Notes under the pieces: generated by a model | Seen by the model: only the letters and a program-made list of their open reading frames with translations | What the model was told of the DNA's origin: nothing | Databases searched by the model: none | Position numbers and translations under genes: made by a program | From: Streptomyces sp. NRRL B-3428 | GTDB taxonomy: Bacteria > Actinomycetota > Actinomycetes > Streptomycetales > Streptomycetaceae | Direction: 5' to 3' | DNA length: 64,000 nucleotides | Assembly (NCBI GenBank): GCA_000721375.1 | Contig: JOGW01000006.1 | Span: 240,187 to 304,186 of the forward strand | Shown: in pieces, positions 35,018 through 43,068 of the stretch | Layout of the letters: every line of letters starts with the position of its first letter | How positions within the stretch are numbered: position 1 is the stretch's first letter

Positions 35018-36718
35018 GTGGCGGAACGGAGCACGGCTGCCGTCGACGTGGCAGCAGGCGGTGGGGATGAACCGCTGACCACGCAGACGGACGAGACCAC
35101 GGCCGACGACGCGCAGCACAACGAGCAGAAGGCTGCCGACACAGGCACCGAGAAGCCGGACACGGCGGCCACGCAGCCGCAGGTCCGCACCCCCGAACTC
35201 CACAGCGGCCACAAGCTCGCAAGACGCTATCGCCTGGAAGAGTGCGTCACTCGTCTGGACGGATTCAGCAGCTGGCGTGCCGTGGACGAGAAGCTGCGCC
35301 GGGCCGTCGGCGTCCATCTGCTGCCGGCCGACCACCCGCGGGCTCGCTCCGTCCTCTCGGCGGCCCGTTCCTCGGCTCTGCTCGGCGATCCGCGCTTCGT
35401 CCAGGTCCTCGACGCCGTCGAGGAGAACGATCTGGTCTACGTGGTGCACGAGTGGCTGCCGGACGCCACCGAGCTCACTTCCCTGCTTGCAGCCGGACCG
35501 TTCGAGCCGCATGACGCGTACCAGCTCGTCAGCCAGCTCTCCCAGGCCATGGCCGCGGCCCACCGCGAGGGTCTCGCGCATCTGCGGCTGACGCCGAGCG
35601 CCGTGCTGCGCAGCTCCACCGGCCAGTACCGCATCCGGGGCCTCGCCGTGAACGCCGCGCTGCGCGGCATCAAGTCGGACACGCCGCAGCGCGCCGACAC
35701 CGAGGCGATCGGGGCGCTGCTCTACGCGTCACTGACCCAGCGCTGGCCTTACGAGGTCGACGCATACGGCCTGAGCGGACTTCCCAAGGGCGCCGGGCAG
35801 ATCTCCCCCGATCAGGTGCGCGCGGGCGTCCACCGGGGTCTCTCGGACCTCGCGATGCGGGCGCTGGTGAACGACGGGGCCACGGCCTCCCGTCTGGAGC
35901 AGCCCTGCACCACTCCGGAAGAGCTCGCCAAGGCAGTCTCCGAGCTGCCGCGGATCAAGCCGCCGGAGCCTACGTTCAACGCCGCGCCGGAGTACCAGCG
36001 CACGACCTACCAGCAGGGCACGTACGCACGGCCGCCGCAGCCCGGCATCACACAGCCCGTACCCGTTCCGCCCGCACCGCTGCAGAGCCGTACCGGCAAG
36101 GCGCTCAAGTGGGGCGTCTCCGCCCTGCTGATCGCCGCCCTGGGCCTGGGCAGCTGGCAGCTCGCGGACGCTCTGATGGACCGCGGTGGCTCCGGTGACC
36201 CCGGCACCAGCCAGCAGTCCGAGGAGAACGGCGACGGGAAGCAGTCCGCGCCGAAGCCGCTGAGTATCAAGGACGCCAAGGAACTCGTCGTCTCAGGTGG
36301 TGCGCAGGCACCCGGTGAGGTCGGCAAGACCTACGACGCCGACGAGTCCTCGTACTGGCGGACCAAGTCCTTCATCGACGGCCCGGAGATGAAGATAAAG
36401 CCCGGCGTCGGGATCGTTTACGACCTCGGCTCTGAGCAGGAGGTCTCGACGGCCTCGATAAAGCTCCGCTTCGGTGGTGACCACACCGCAGTCTCGCTCT
36501 ACGCGGCGGACTCACTCTCGCCGGGTTCGGTGGACGGCCTCAAGCCGATCGGGACCAAGGCCGAGACGCAGGACAAGTCGCTGACGGTCGAGGCGAAGGA
36601 GCCGGTGAAGACGCGGTACGTCGTGCTCTGGCTGACCGCGCTGCCGAAGGCGCCACAGGACGGCTTCAGCAGCGCCGGCTACAAGCAAGGCATCACGGAC
36701 GTGAAGTTCAGCGGCTGA
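35018..36718 (+). CDS. Membrane-anchored pseudokinase
   Basis: 566 residues from GTG 35018 (GGGAGG upstream). The intracellular kinase-like domain (from LARRYRLEECVTRLDGF) lacks catalytic residues: the VAIK lysine position reads VGVHLL, the HRDLKPxN loop reads HLRLTPSAV without Asp, Lys or Asn, and no DFG is seen. One membrane helix (WGVSALLIAALGLGSWQLA, about 365-383) leads to an outer beta-sandwich (IVYDLGSEQEVSTASIKLRF) resembling a discoidin-type domain. In mycobacteria the homologous domain is fused to MurJ and is bound by FhaA after phosphorylation. A scaffold role in wall synthesis is inferred. Confidence 0.85.
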   Translation: MAERSTAAVDVAAGGGDEPLTTQTDETTADDAQHNEQKAADTGTEKPDTAATQPQVRTPELHSGHKLARRYRLEECVTRLDGFSSWRAVDEKLRRAVGVHLLPADHPRARSVLSAARSSALLGDPRFVQVLDAVEENDLVYVVHEWLPDATELTSLLAAGPFEPHDAYQLVSQLSQAMAAAHREGLAHLRLTPSAVLRSSTGQYRIRGLAVNAALRGIKSDTPQRADTEAIGALLYASLTQRWPYEVDAYGLSGLPKGAGQISPDQVRAGVHRGLSDLAMRALVNDGATASRLEQPCTTPEELAKAVSELPRIKPPEPTFNAAPEYQRTTYQQGTYARPPQPGITQPVPVPPAPLQSRTGKALKWGVSALLIAALGLGSWQLADALMDRGGSGDPGTSQQSEENGDGKQSAPKPLSIKDAKELVVSGGAQAPGEVGKTYDADESSYWRTKSFIDGPEMKIKPGVGIVYDLGSEQEVSTASIKLRFGGDHTAVSLYAADSLSPGSVDGLKPIGTKAETQDKSLTVEAKEPVKTRYVVLWLTALPKAPQDGFSSAGYKQGITDVKFSG

Positions 36719-36743
36719 GGTTCTCCGGGGGGAGGGGTTCCAC

Positions 36744-37490
36744 GTGGACGGCGCCGTCTATGGCGATATGAGCGACCAGGAGCTCCTGTCCTGCCATGTC
36801 GCCGGCGATCCGGAGGCGTTCGGCGAGATCGTCGTACGCCACCGGGACCGCCTGTGGGCCGTCGCGCTGCGCACCCTGGGGGATCGCGAGGAGGCCGCGG
36901 ACGCGGTCCAGGACGCGCTCGTCTCCGCTTATCGCGCGGCACACACCTTCCGCGGTCAGTCCGCCGTCACGACCTGGCTGCACCGGATCACGGTCAACGC
37001 CTGTCTGGACCGAGCCCGCAAGGCCGCTTCCCGTAAGACCTCACCGGTCGACGACACCGAGCGGCTTGAGCAGCTCCTCGAACCGCATGAGTCGGCTGCC
37101 GCTCCCGCCGAACGCCAGGATCTGCACCGCGAACTGATCGAGGCACTCGGGACGCTGCCCACGGATCAGCGGGCCGCTCTCGTCCTCGTGGATATGCAGG
37201 GCTATCCCGTGGCGGAGGCCGCCCGCATCCTGGATGTCCCCACCGGCACCGTGAAGAGCCGCTGCGCCCGGGGCCGAGCGCGGCTGCTGCCGCTCCTCAG
37301 TCATCTCCGGGGCAGCCCTGAGGACGACCCTGACCGGCGTTCCTCCAGAGACGGCGACAGAAGAATCACCAAGGAGCCGGAGTCCGGAAGGAACCGGACC
37401 GAGGGGACATCCGTCCCACCGGCAGCAGAAGCAGGGGACACGGGAACGGGCGATTCAGCAGCCGTGAAGGGCGGAGGTGGGCGAGCGTGA
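36744..37490 (+). CDS. sigM: ECF sigma factor, SigM-like
   Basis: 248 residues from GTG 36744 with a strong GGGGGGAGGGG site; ATG 36768 is in frame but lacks one. Region 2 is VRHRDRLWAVALRTLGDREEAADAVQ with RGQSAVTTWLHRITVNACLD, and region 4 is LGTLPTDQRAALVLVDMQGYP with VPTGTVKSRCARGRARLL. An unusual disordered tail of about 65 residues follows region 4. The stop overlaps the start of the anti-sigma gene by 4 bases, implying translational coupling. The location matches sigM of mycobacteria and Streptomyces, an envelope or redox-stress regulator. Confidence 0.92.
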   Translation: MDGAVYGDMSDQELLSCHVAGDPEAFGEIVVRHRDRLWAVALRTLGDREEAADAVQDALVSAYRAAHTFRGQSAVTTWLHRITVNACLDRARKAASRKTSPVDDTERLEQLLEPHESAAAPAERQDLHRELIEALGTLPTDQRAALVLVDMQGYPVAEAARILDVPTGTVKSRCARGRARLLPLLSHLRGSPEDDPDRRSSRDGDRRITKEPESGRNRTEGTSVPPAAEAGDTGTGDSAAVKGGGGRA

Positions 37491-38371
37491 CATCAACGAC
37501 CGACACGGCCGAGCACCCGGAAGTCTCGGAGCTCTCCGATCTCACCGAAGGCCTGCTGACCGCCTCACGCACCGCCGTCGTACGGCAGCATCTCGACGAC
37601 TGTGTTCCGTGCACCGAAGTCCAGGCTTCCCTGCAGGAGATCCGGGGACTGCTCGGCTCCCTGCCGGAAGAGACGAGAATGCCGGACGAGCTGGCGCAGC
37701 GGATCGACGCGGTGCTGGCCACGGAGGCGCTGCTCGATGTTTCACGTGAAACATCGAGCGAGGAGACGCGTGAAACGTCGCCCGTCCGGGAGACTCCGGG
37801 CGATGTTTCACGTGAAACATCGCCCGCACAGCGCCCTGTCGGATATCCGCGGGGAGCCACCGGACCGGGTCGTGGCAGTGCGCCGCGCCGTCGCCGTCGG
37901 GTGGCTGTCGCGGCGCTCGGCGCCCTCGCCACCGTTGCCGCCGTCGGGATCGGCACGCTGGTGCTGATGCCGGACAACGACGATCCTCCTGCGGAGACGT
38001 TCGCCGCGGAGCAGTTCTCCGGGCGTGACATCAAGGACCGAGTGGCGACCCTGCTGACCACGCGGACCGGAGAGTCGGCCTCGGTCGGCGCGAACTCCAC
38101 CCAGGGTGAAGTCACCGAGCCGCCGAACACTCCGTGGACCCATGAATCCGGTGTTCCCGAATGTGTCTCACGGGGGATCGCCCGCGACGAGGAGCCGCTC
38201 GTCGCGGAGGACGGCACCTACAAGGGGACTCCGGCGTGGCTGGTCGTGCTGCCGCATGCCTCGAAGGCCAATGAGGTCTCCGCGTATGTGGTCGACGCCT
38301 CCTGTATGAAACAGGACCAGTCAACGGCCAAGGGCAAGGTTCTCCTGGAGACGTCCTACCCGCGCAACTGA
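37487..38371 (+). CDS. Zinc-finger anti-sigma factor, transmembrane
   Basis: 294 residues, GTG 37487 overlapping the sigM stop. The N-terminal zf-HC2 domain has HLDDCVPC (HxxxCxxC), which binds the sigma factor. A linker (about residues 84-115) containing VSRET copies is encoded by two exact parS sites. One membrane helix (VAVAALGALATVAAVGIGTLVL) leads to an outer domain with one cysteine in GVPECVSRG and another in VVDASCMKQ. It should hold SigM inactive at the membrane until an external signal. Confidence 0.88.
   Translation: MTSTTDTAEHPEVSELSDLTEGLLTASRTAVVRQHLDDCVPCTEVQASLQEIRGLLGSLPEETRMPDELAQRIDAVLATEALLDVSRETSSEETRETSPVRETPGDVSRETSPAQRPVGYPRGATGPGRGSAPRRRRRVAVAALGALATVAAVGIGTLVLMPDNDDPPAETFAAEQFSGRDIKDRVATLLTTRTGESASVGANSTQGEVTEPPNTPWTHESGVPECVSRGIARDEEPLVAEDGTYKGTPAWLVVLPHASKANEVSAYVVDASCMKQDQSTAKGKVLLETSYPRN
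37739..37752. other. parS: parS site (exact) inside the anti-sigma gene
   Basis: Exact GTTTCACGTGAAAC within a 28-bp palindrome (37732-37759), coding for VSRET. Confidence 0.95.
37805..37818. other. parS: parS site (exact) inside the anti-sigma gene
   Basis: Exact GTTTCACGTGAAAC within a 30-bp palindrome (37797-37826), coding for VSRET; 66 bp (22 codons) from the previous one. Confidence 0.95.
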
Positions 38372-38441
38372 GGCTGCGCCACGGAACTCAAGGCCCTGCG
38401 GGGCTTACGGCCTACAAACACACCCGGAACGCGGTCCTGAC

Positions 38442-38468
38442 GGGAATGCATCCCCCGTAGGATCCGTT
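38442..38468 (+). promoter_or_regulatory. SigR-type promoter of trxBA
   Basis: GGGAAT at 38442-38447, 18-base spacer, GTT at 38466-38468. This exactly matches the SigR consensus known for the trxBA promoter of Streptomyces coelicolor, so induction by disulfide stress is expected. Confidence 0.88.
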
Positions 38469-38542
38469 GGGTGGGGTGAGAGTCCCGAAAGGGCTCCCCT
38501 GAGGCAGTAGGCAGTCAGTCCGCAGAGACGAGGAATCAACCC

Positions 38543-39502
38543 GTGAGCGACGTCCGTAACGTGATCATCATCGGCTCCGGGCCCGCCGGTTACACGGCGG
38601 CGCTCTACACCGCGCGCGCGTCGCTGAAGCCGCTCGTGTTCGAGGGCGCCGTCACCGCTGGCGGTGCGCTGATGAACACCACCGAGGTGGAGAACTTCCC
38701 GGGCTTCCAGGACGGAATCATGGGCCCGGAGCTCATGGACAACATGCGCGGTCAGGCCGAGCGCTTCGGCGCCGAGCTGATCCCGGACGACGTCGTGGCT
38801 GTCGACCTCACGGGCGACATCAAGACCGTCACGGACACCGCAGGCACCGTGCACAAGGCGAAGGCCGTGATCGTCACGACCGGCTCCCAGCACCGCAAGC
38901 TCGGCCTGCCGAACGAGGACGCGCTCTCGGGCCGCGGTGTCTCGTGGTGCGCCACCTGTGACGGGTTCTTCTTCAAGGACCAGGACATCGTCGTGGTCGG
39001 CGGTGGCGACACCGCGATGGAGGAGGCGACCTTCCTCTCGCGCTTCGCCAAGTCCGTGACGATCGTGCACCGCCGTGACTCCCTGCGGGCGTCCAAGGCG
39101 ATGCAGGAGCGCGCGTTCGCCGACCCGAAGATCAAGTTCGCCTGGGACAGCGAGGTCGCCGAGATCCACGGTGAGCAGAAGCTCTCCGGTCTGACCCTGC
39201 GCAACACCAAGACCGGTGAGACCTCAGAGCTGCCCGTCACGGGTCTGTTCATCGCCGTCGGCCACGACCCGCGCACCGAGCTCTTCAAGGGCCAGCTCGA
39301 CCTGGACGAAGAGGGCTACCTGAAGGTGGACGCCCCCTCCACGCGGACGAACCTCACCGGTGTCTTCGCGGCCGGCGATGTCGTCGACCACACCTACCGT
39401 CAGGCGATCACCGCAGCCGGCACCGGCTGCTCCTCCGCCCTGGACGCCGAGCGCTTCCTCGCTGCCCTCGCGGACAACGAGACCGCCGCGGCAGCTGTCT
39501 GA
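38543..39502 (+). CDS. trxB: Thioredoxin reductase
   Basis: 319 residues from GTG 38543. FAD loop [19 protein letters not shown], redox-active CATC (Cys136 and Cys139), NADPH loop [19 protein letters not shown] with HRRDSLRAS, and the C-terminal FAD motif [15 protein letters not shown]. It reduces thioredoxin with NADPH in the cytosol. First gene of trxBA, 43 bases before trxA, under a SigR-type promoter. Confidence 0.97.
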   Translation: MSDVRNVIIIGSGPAGYTAALYTARASLKPLVFEGAVTAGGALMNTTEVENFPGFQDGIMGPELMDNMRGQAERFGAELIPDDVVAVDLTGDIKTVTDTAGTVHKAKAVIVTTGSQHRKLGLPNEDALSGRGVSWCATCDGFFFKDQDIVVVGGGDTAMEEATFLSRFAKSVTIVHRRDSLRASKAMQERAFADPKIKFAWDSEVAEIHGEQKLSGLTLRNTKTGETSELPVTGLFIAVGHDPRTELFKGQLDLDEEGYLKVDAPSTRTNLTGVFAAGDVVDHTYRQAITAAGTGCSSALDAERFLAALADNETAAAAV

Positions 39503-39545
39503 ATCCGAATCTCCCCCACCGCAGTACCGAGTTAAGGAGCCCAGC

Positions 39546-39893
39546 GTGGCCGGCACCCTCAAGAACGTGACCGACGACTCCTTCGAGCAGGACGTGCTCA
39601 AGAGTGACAAGCCCGTACTGGTGGACTTCTGGGCCGCCTGGTGCGGTCCGTGCCGCCAGATCGCGCCGTCGCTCGAGGCCATCGCCGCCGAGTACGGCGA
39701 GCAGATCGAGATCGTCAAGCTCAACATCGACGAGAACCCCGCGACGGCTGCCAAGTACGGCGTCATGTCGATCCCGACGCTCAACGTCTACCAGGGTGGC
39801 GAGGTCGCCAAGACCATCGTCGGTGCCAAGCCGAAGGCCGCGATCGTCCGCGACCTGTCGGACTTCATCGGCGACGAGGCCACCAAGGCCTGA
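39546..39893 (+). CDS. trxA: Thioredoxin
   Basis: 115 residues from GTG 39546 with TAAGGAG upstream. The active site is WCGPC (Trp32 to Cys36), with the cis-proline motif MSIPTLNVYQGG. It reduces protein disulfides and is recycled by TrxB. The gene ends just before a parS site and a terminator. Confidence 0.97.
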   Translation: MAGTLKNVTDDSFEQDVLKSDKPVLVDFWAAWCGPCRQIAPSLEAIAAEYGEQIEIVKLNIDENPATAAKYGVMSIPTLNVYQGGEVAKTIVGAKPKAAIVRDLSDFIGDEATKA

Positions 39894-39912
39894 CGCGTCA
39901 GCAGCACTCCAC

Positions 39913-39926
39913 GTTTCACGTGAAAC
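39913..39926. other. parS: parS site (exact)
   Basis: Exact GTTTCACGTGAAAC directly abutting the 5' side of the trxA terminator stem. Confidence 0.95.
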
Positions 39927-39952
39927 AAGGGCCGCCCTTCGGGGCGGCCCTT
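39927..39952. terminator. trxA terminator with TTCG tetraloop
   Basis: 11-bp stem AAGGGCCGCCC/GGGCGGCCCTT closed by TTCG. It lies between trxA and the convergent GNAT gene. Confidence 0.9.
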
Positions 39953-39990
39953 TCGCATACGGCCCTCACGTGGCGTATACGCGCTGATCC

Positions 39991-40608
39991 TCACAGCGGC
40001 CGCAGCACCGGCTCCTTCTGTACGGCACCGAGCAGACGGTCGAGGGCCAGCTCCACGTCTTCCTTCCAGGACAGCGTCGTACGCAGCTCCAGACGCAGCC
40101 GTGGATGCACCGGATGCGGACGCACCGTCTTGAAGCCCACGGCGAGGAGATGGTCGGCGGGGAGCACACACGCCGGTTCCTTCCAGCGGGCATCGCCGAA
40201 GGCTTCTATCGCCTTGAAGCCCCTGCGCAGCAGATCCTTGGCGACGGTTTGCACCATGACCCGGCCGAGCCCTTGCCCCTGATAGCCGGGAGTGATCCAG
40301 CCGGTCATCAGCTGCACGGCGTCCGGCGAGACAGGGCTCGTGGGGAAAGCCGTCGAGCGCGGCACATAGGCGGGCGGCGCGTAGAGGACGAAGCCGACCG
40401 GCACCTCGTCGACGTAGACGACCCGACCGCATGAGCCCCACTCCAGGAGCACAGCGGAGATCCAGGCTTCCTTCTCCAGCTCCGGAGTCCCCGCTCTTAC
40501 CGCGGCCTGGCCACTGACCGGATCCAGTTCCCAGAAGACACACGCTCGACAGCGCTTGGGAAGGTCCGGAAGGTTGTCCAGCGTGAGCGGTACGAGCCGA
40601 CGCCCCAT
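39991..40608 (-). CDS. GNAT-family acetyltransferase
   Basis: 205 residues. A Cys-containing N-terminus (LPKRCRACVFWEL) precedes the GNAT core with the CoA loop TPGYQGQGLGRVMVQTVAKDLLRRG. This protein is conserved beside parB in Streptomyces; cysteine pairs of the CxxC type at the N-terminus suggest metal or thiol chemistry. Substrate unknown. It is convergent with trxA and lies downstream of parB on the same strand after a terminator. Confidence 0.85.
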   Translation of the reverse strand: MGRRLVPLTLDNLPDLPKRCRACVFWELDPVSGQAAVRAGTPELEKEAWISAVLLEWGSCGRVVYVDEVPVGFVLYAPPAYVPRSTAFPTSPVSPDAVQLMTGWITPGYQGQGLGRVMVQTVAKDLLRRGFKAIEAFGDARWKEPACVLPADHLLAVGFKTVRPHPVHPRLRLELRTTLSWKEDVELALDRLLGAVQKEPVLRPL

Positions 40609-40754
40609 GAAGGCAGTTCCTCACTTCCTTCGCCTGCCGCCACCCGGGCGGCAGTCAGCGCGCTCCGTTCCCTGAGCAGGCTGCCGACGAATCCGCCGAC
40701 CGCGCCCAGGCCAAGCCCCGCGGTAACCAACCCGGTGCGGCTCACCGTATGCAT
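40497..40754 (-). CDS. Possible small membrane protein overlapping the GNAT start
   Basis: 85 residues from ATG 40754, which has a good GGGAGGCGGGGGCC site. The first 30 residues (VTAGLGLGAVGGFVGSLL) look like a short membrane helix. The last third overlaps the GNAT gene by 112 bases in another frame and looks like shadow sequence, so the natural protein may be shorter elsewhere. Real but weakly supported. Confidence 0.35.
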   Translation of the reverse strand: MHTVSRTGLVTAGLGLGAVGGFVGSLLRERSALTAARVAAGEGSEELPSWGVGSYRSRWTTFRTFPSAVERVSSGNWIRSVARPR

Positions 40755-40848
40755 GGCCCCCGCCTCCCTCTCCCTGAGTCAGGTGGATGCGCCATACCCG
40801 CTCGCATCGTATCCACCCTGCGATTGCCGCGAAACGCCAAGAAAGCAA

Positions 40849-40890
40849 AGAGCGAGCCGTGTTCCGGACACTCCGGACACGGCTCGCTCT
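40849..40890 (-). terminator. Terminator after parB
   Basis: 14-bp stem AGAGCGAGCCGTGT/ACACGGCTCGCTCT with an inner CCGGA/TCCGG stem in the loop, 19 bases past the parB stop. Confidence 0.88.
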
Positions 40891-40909
40891 TCACAGACGC
40901 GCTGTGAGA

Positions 40910-42001
40910 TCAGCTCTCGTCGTCGCCCTCAGGCAGGGCACCCTCCAGAACGGGCCCCTCGTCGGGAGCGAGCGTGCTGAGGATGCGCTGCAGATCCTCC
41001 ATCGAGGCGAACTCGACGACGATCTTCCCCTTCTTCTGCCCCAGGTCGACCTTCACCCGGGTCTCGAAGCGGTCCGACAGCCGTGAGCCCAGAGCGGTGA
41101 GCGCCGGGGACAGCCGCGCTCCGGCCCTCGGCCCCTTGCTCTTGGGCGCCTTCTTCTGGTCGGCGCTCATCAGCTGCACGATCTCTTCGACCGAACGCAC
41201 CGAGAGTCCCTCGGCCACGATCCGGTACGCGAGACGCTCCTGCTCCTCCGTGTCCTCCACGGAGAGCAGTGCCCGCGCGTGGCCGGCGGAGAGCACCCCG
41301 GCAGCCACCCGCTTCTGCACCGCCGGTGAGAGCCGCAGCAGACGCAGCGTGTTGGAGACCTGGGGACGCGAGCGCCCGATCCGGTCGGCCAGCTGGTCAT
41401 GCGTGCAGTTGAAGTCCTTCAGCAACTGCTCGTAGGCGTTGGCCTCTTCGATCGGGTTCAGCTGTGCCCGGTGGAGGTTCTCCAGGAGCGCGTCCAGGAG
41501 AAGCTTCTCGTCCTCCGTCTCGCGCACGATCGCGGGGATCCGCTCCAGGCCCGCCTCACGGGAGGCCCGCCAGCGGCGCTCGCCCATGATGAGCTCGTAG
41601 CGCTCGGGTCCCAACTGCCGTACGACGACCGGCTGGAGAAGACCCACCTCCTTGATGGAGGTCACGAGCTCGGCGAGGGCATCCTCGTCGAAGATCTCAC
41701 GCGGCTGACGCGGGTTGGGCGTGATGGAGTCCAGCGGCACCTCGGCGAAGTGCGCGCCGGCGGGGCGCTGCACCTCGAACTCGACGGCCTCATGCTCGAC
41801 GGGCGGCTCCGTTTCACGTGAAACATTGCCCGGCGGCAGCGTCGCCACCTTCGCCGCCGCCACACCGCGCTCCCCGGTGAGCACCGACACCCCCGAAGGG
41901 GAGGCCGATGCACCACTCGCAGCCGGAGAACTCTCCGGGGTAGGAGCCGCGGGAATCAGCGCGCCAAGTCCGCGCCCCAGTCCTCTACGTCGCTCGCTCA
42001 C
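40910..42001 (-). CDS. parB: Chromosome partition protein ParB
   Basis: 363 residues from ATG 42001, overlapping the parA stop by 4 bases. MSERRRGLGRGLGALIP contains the ParA-contacting N-terminus. The ParB/Srx CTPase part has IMGERRWRASREAG (GERR box that binds CTP), and LADRIGRSRPQVSNTLRLLRL is the helix-turn-helix that reads parS. The C-terminal dimer domain (LSDRFETRVKVDLGQKKGKI) ends acidic. It loads at parS, spreads as a CTP clamp and recruits SMC. A parS site lies in its own 5' coding region and encodes NVSRET. Confidence 0.97.
   Translation of the reverse strand: MSERRRGLGRGLGALIPAAPTPESSPAASGASASPSGVSVLTGERGVAAAKVATLPPGNVSRETEPPVEHEAVEFEVQRPAGAHFAEVPLDSITPNPRQPREIFDEDALAELVTSIKEVGLLQPVVVRQLGPERYELIMGERRWRASREAGLERIPAIVRETEDEKLLLDALLENLHRAQLNPIEEANAYEQLLKDFNCTHDQLADRIGRSRPQVSNTLRLLRLSPAVQKRVAAGVLSAGHARALLSVEDTEEQERLAYRIVAEGLSVRSVEEIVQLMSADQKKAPKSKGPRAGARLSPALTALGSRLSDRFETRVKVDLGQKKGKIVVEFASMEDLQRILSTLAPDEGPVLEGALPEGDDES
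41811..41824. other. parS: parS site (exact) inside parB
   Basis: Exact GTTTCACGTGAAAC in the region encoding the N-terminal linker of ParB (NVSRETEPP). Confidence 0.95.
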
Positions 42002-43068
42002 TGGATCCCCTCCGCCATGCTCTGCTGATCGTTCTGTGCGCCCGCATGCCTGCCGTCCAGCTGGACGCTCACACCACGCAGAGCCATTTCACGGGCAGCC
42101 TCCAAATAGGAGAGCGCACCGCTGGAACCGGGATCGTAAGTCAGGACCGTCTGCCCATAGCTCGGAGCCTCCGAAATACGCACCGAGCGGGGAATGCTCG
42201 TCCGCAGCACCTCATTGCCGAAGTGGTTGCGCACCTCGTCCGCCACCTGGGAGGCAAGGCGGGTCCGGCCGTCGTACATGGTGAGGAGAATCGTCGAGAC
42301 ATGCAGGTCGCGGTTGAGGTGACCTCGTACCAGATCGACGTTACGCAGCAGCTGGCCGAGGCCTTCGAGCGCGTAGTACTCGCACTGGATCGGGATGAGT
42401 ACCTCGTTGCCCGCCACCATCGCGTTGACCGTGAGAAGTCCCAGCGAGGGCGGGCAGTCGATGAGGATGTAGTCCAGCGGCTGCTCGTAGGCCTGGATGG
42501 CCCGCTGCAGCCGGCTCTCCCGCGCCACGAGGGACACCAGCTCGATCTCCGCACCGGCGAGATCGATGGTGGCCGGGGCGCAGAAGAGACCTTCGACATC
42601 CGGCACGGGCTGGACGACCTCGGAGAGCGGCTTGCTCTCCACCAACACGTCGTAGATGGAGGGGACTTCGGCGTGGTGGTCGATCCCGAGCGCTGTGGAG
42701 GCATTGCCTTGCGGATCCAGGTCGATCACCAGGACACGGGCACCATGCAGAGCCAGTGAGGCGGCCATGTTGACCGTCGTCGTGGTCTTGCCGACGCCGC
42801 CCTTCTGGTTGGCGACGACCATGATGCGTGTTTGCTCAGGGCGTGGCAGCCCTTCGCCGGCTCGGCCCAGGGCCTCGACCGCCAGTTGGGCAGCACGACC
42901 AATCGGGGTGTCGTCCATCGGGGGCGGTGTTTCACGTGAAACATCCTCCCCCGCTGACTCGGTACGGGGACCGGGGACCGGATCGGTCATCGGTCCCGCG
43001 ATGTTGGCGTTGGACCGCAAGGATTCACTCTCCTCGACTTCAGGCTCGCAATGAACAGAGCCTCCCAT
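41998..43068 (-). CDS. parA: Chromosome partition ATPase ParA
   Basis: 356 residues from ATG 43068; ATG 42990 and longer upstream starts to 43260 are also open, and none has a strong ribosome site, so the start is uncertain. After a disordered N-terminal region (containing EDVSRETPPP, from a parS) comes the deviant Walker A NQKGGVGKTTTTVN, then LVIDLDPQGNAST and DYILIDCPPSLGLLTVNAM. It forms an ATP-dependent gradient that moves ParB-origin complexes and, in Streptomyces, positions them in sporulating hyphae. Confidence 0.95.
   Translation of the reverse strand: MGGSVHCEPEVEESESLRSNANIAGPMTDPVPGPRTESAGEDVSRETPPPMDDTPIGRAAQLAVEALGRAGEGLPRPEQTRIMVVANQKGGVGKTTTTVNMAASLALHGARVLVIDLDPQGNASTALGIDHHAEVPSIYDVLVESKPLSEVVQPVPDVEGLFCAPATIDLAGAEIELVSLVARESRLQRAIQAYEQPLDYILIDCPPSLGLLTVNAMVAGNEVLIPIQCEYYALEGLGQLLRNVDLVRGHLNRDLHVSTILLTMYDGRTRLASQVADEVRNHFGNEVLRTSIPRSVRISEAPSYGQTVLTYDPGSSGALSYLEAAREMALRGVSVQLDGRHAGAQNDQQSMAEGIQ
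42929..42942. other. parS: parS site (exact) inside parA
   Basis: Exact GTTTCACGTGAAAC coding for VSRET in the N-terminal region of ParA. Confidence 0.95.

Noticed and set aside
36737..36750. parS-like GTTCCACGTGGACG before sigM
   Set aside because: Four mismatches; probably only a partial palindrome containing the GTG start.
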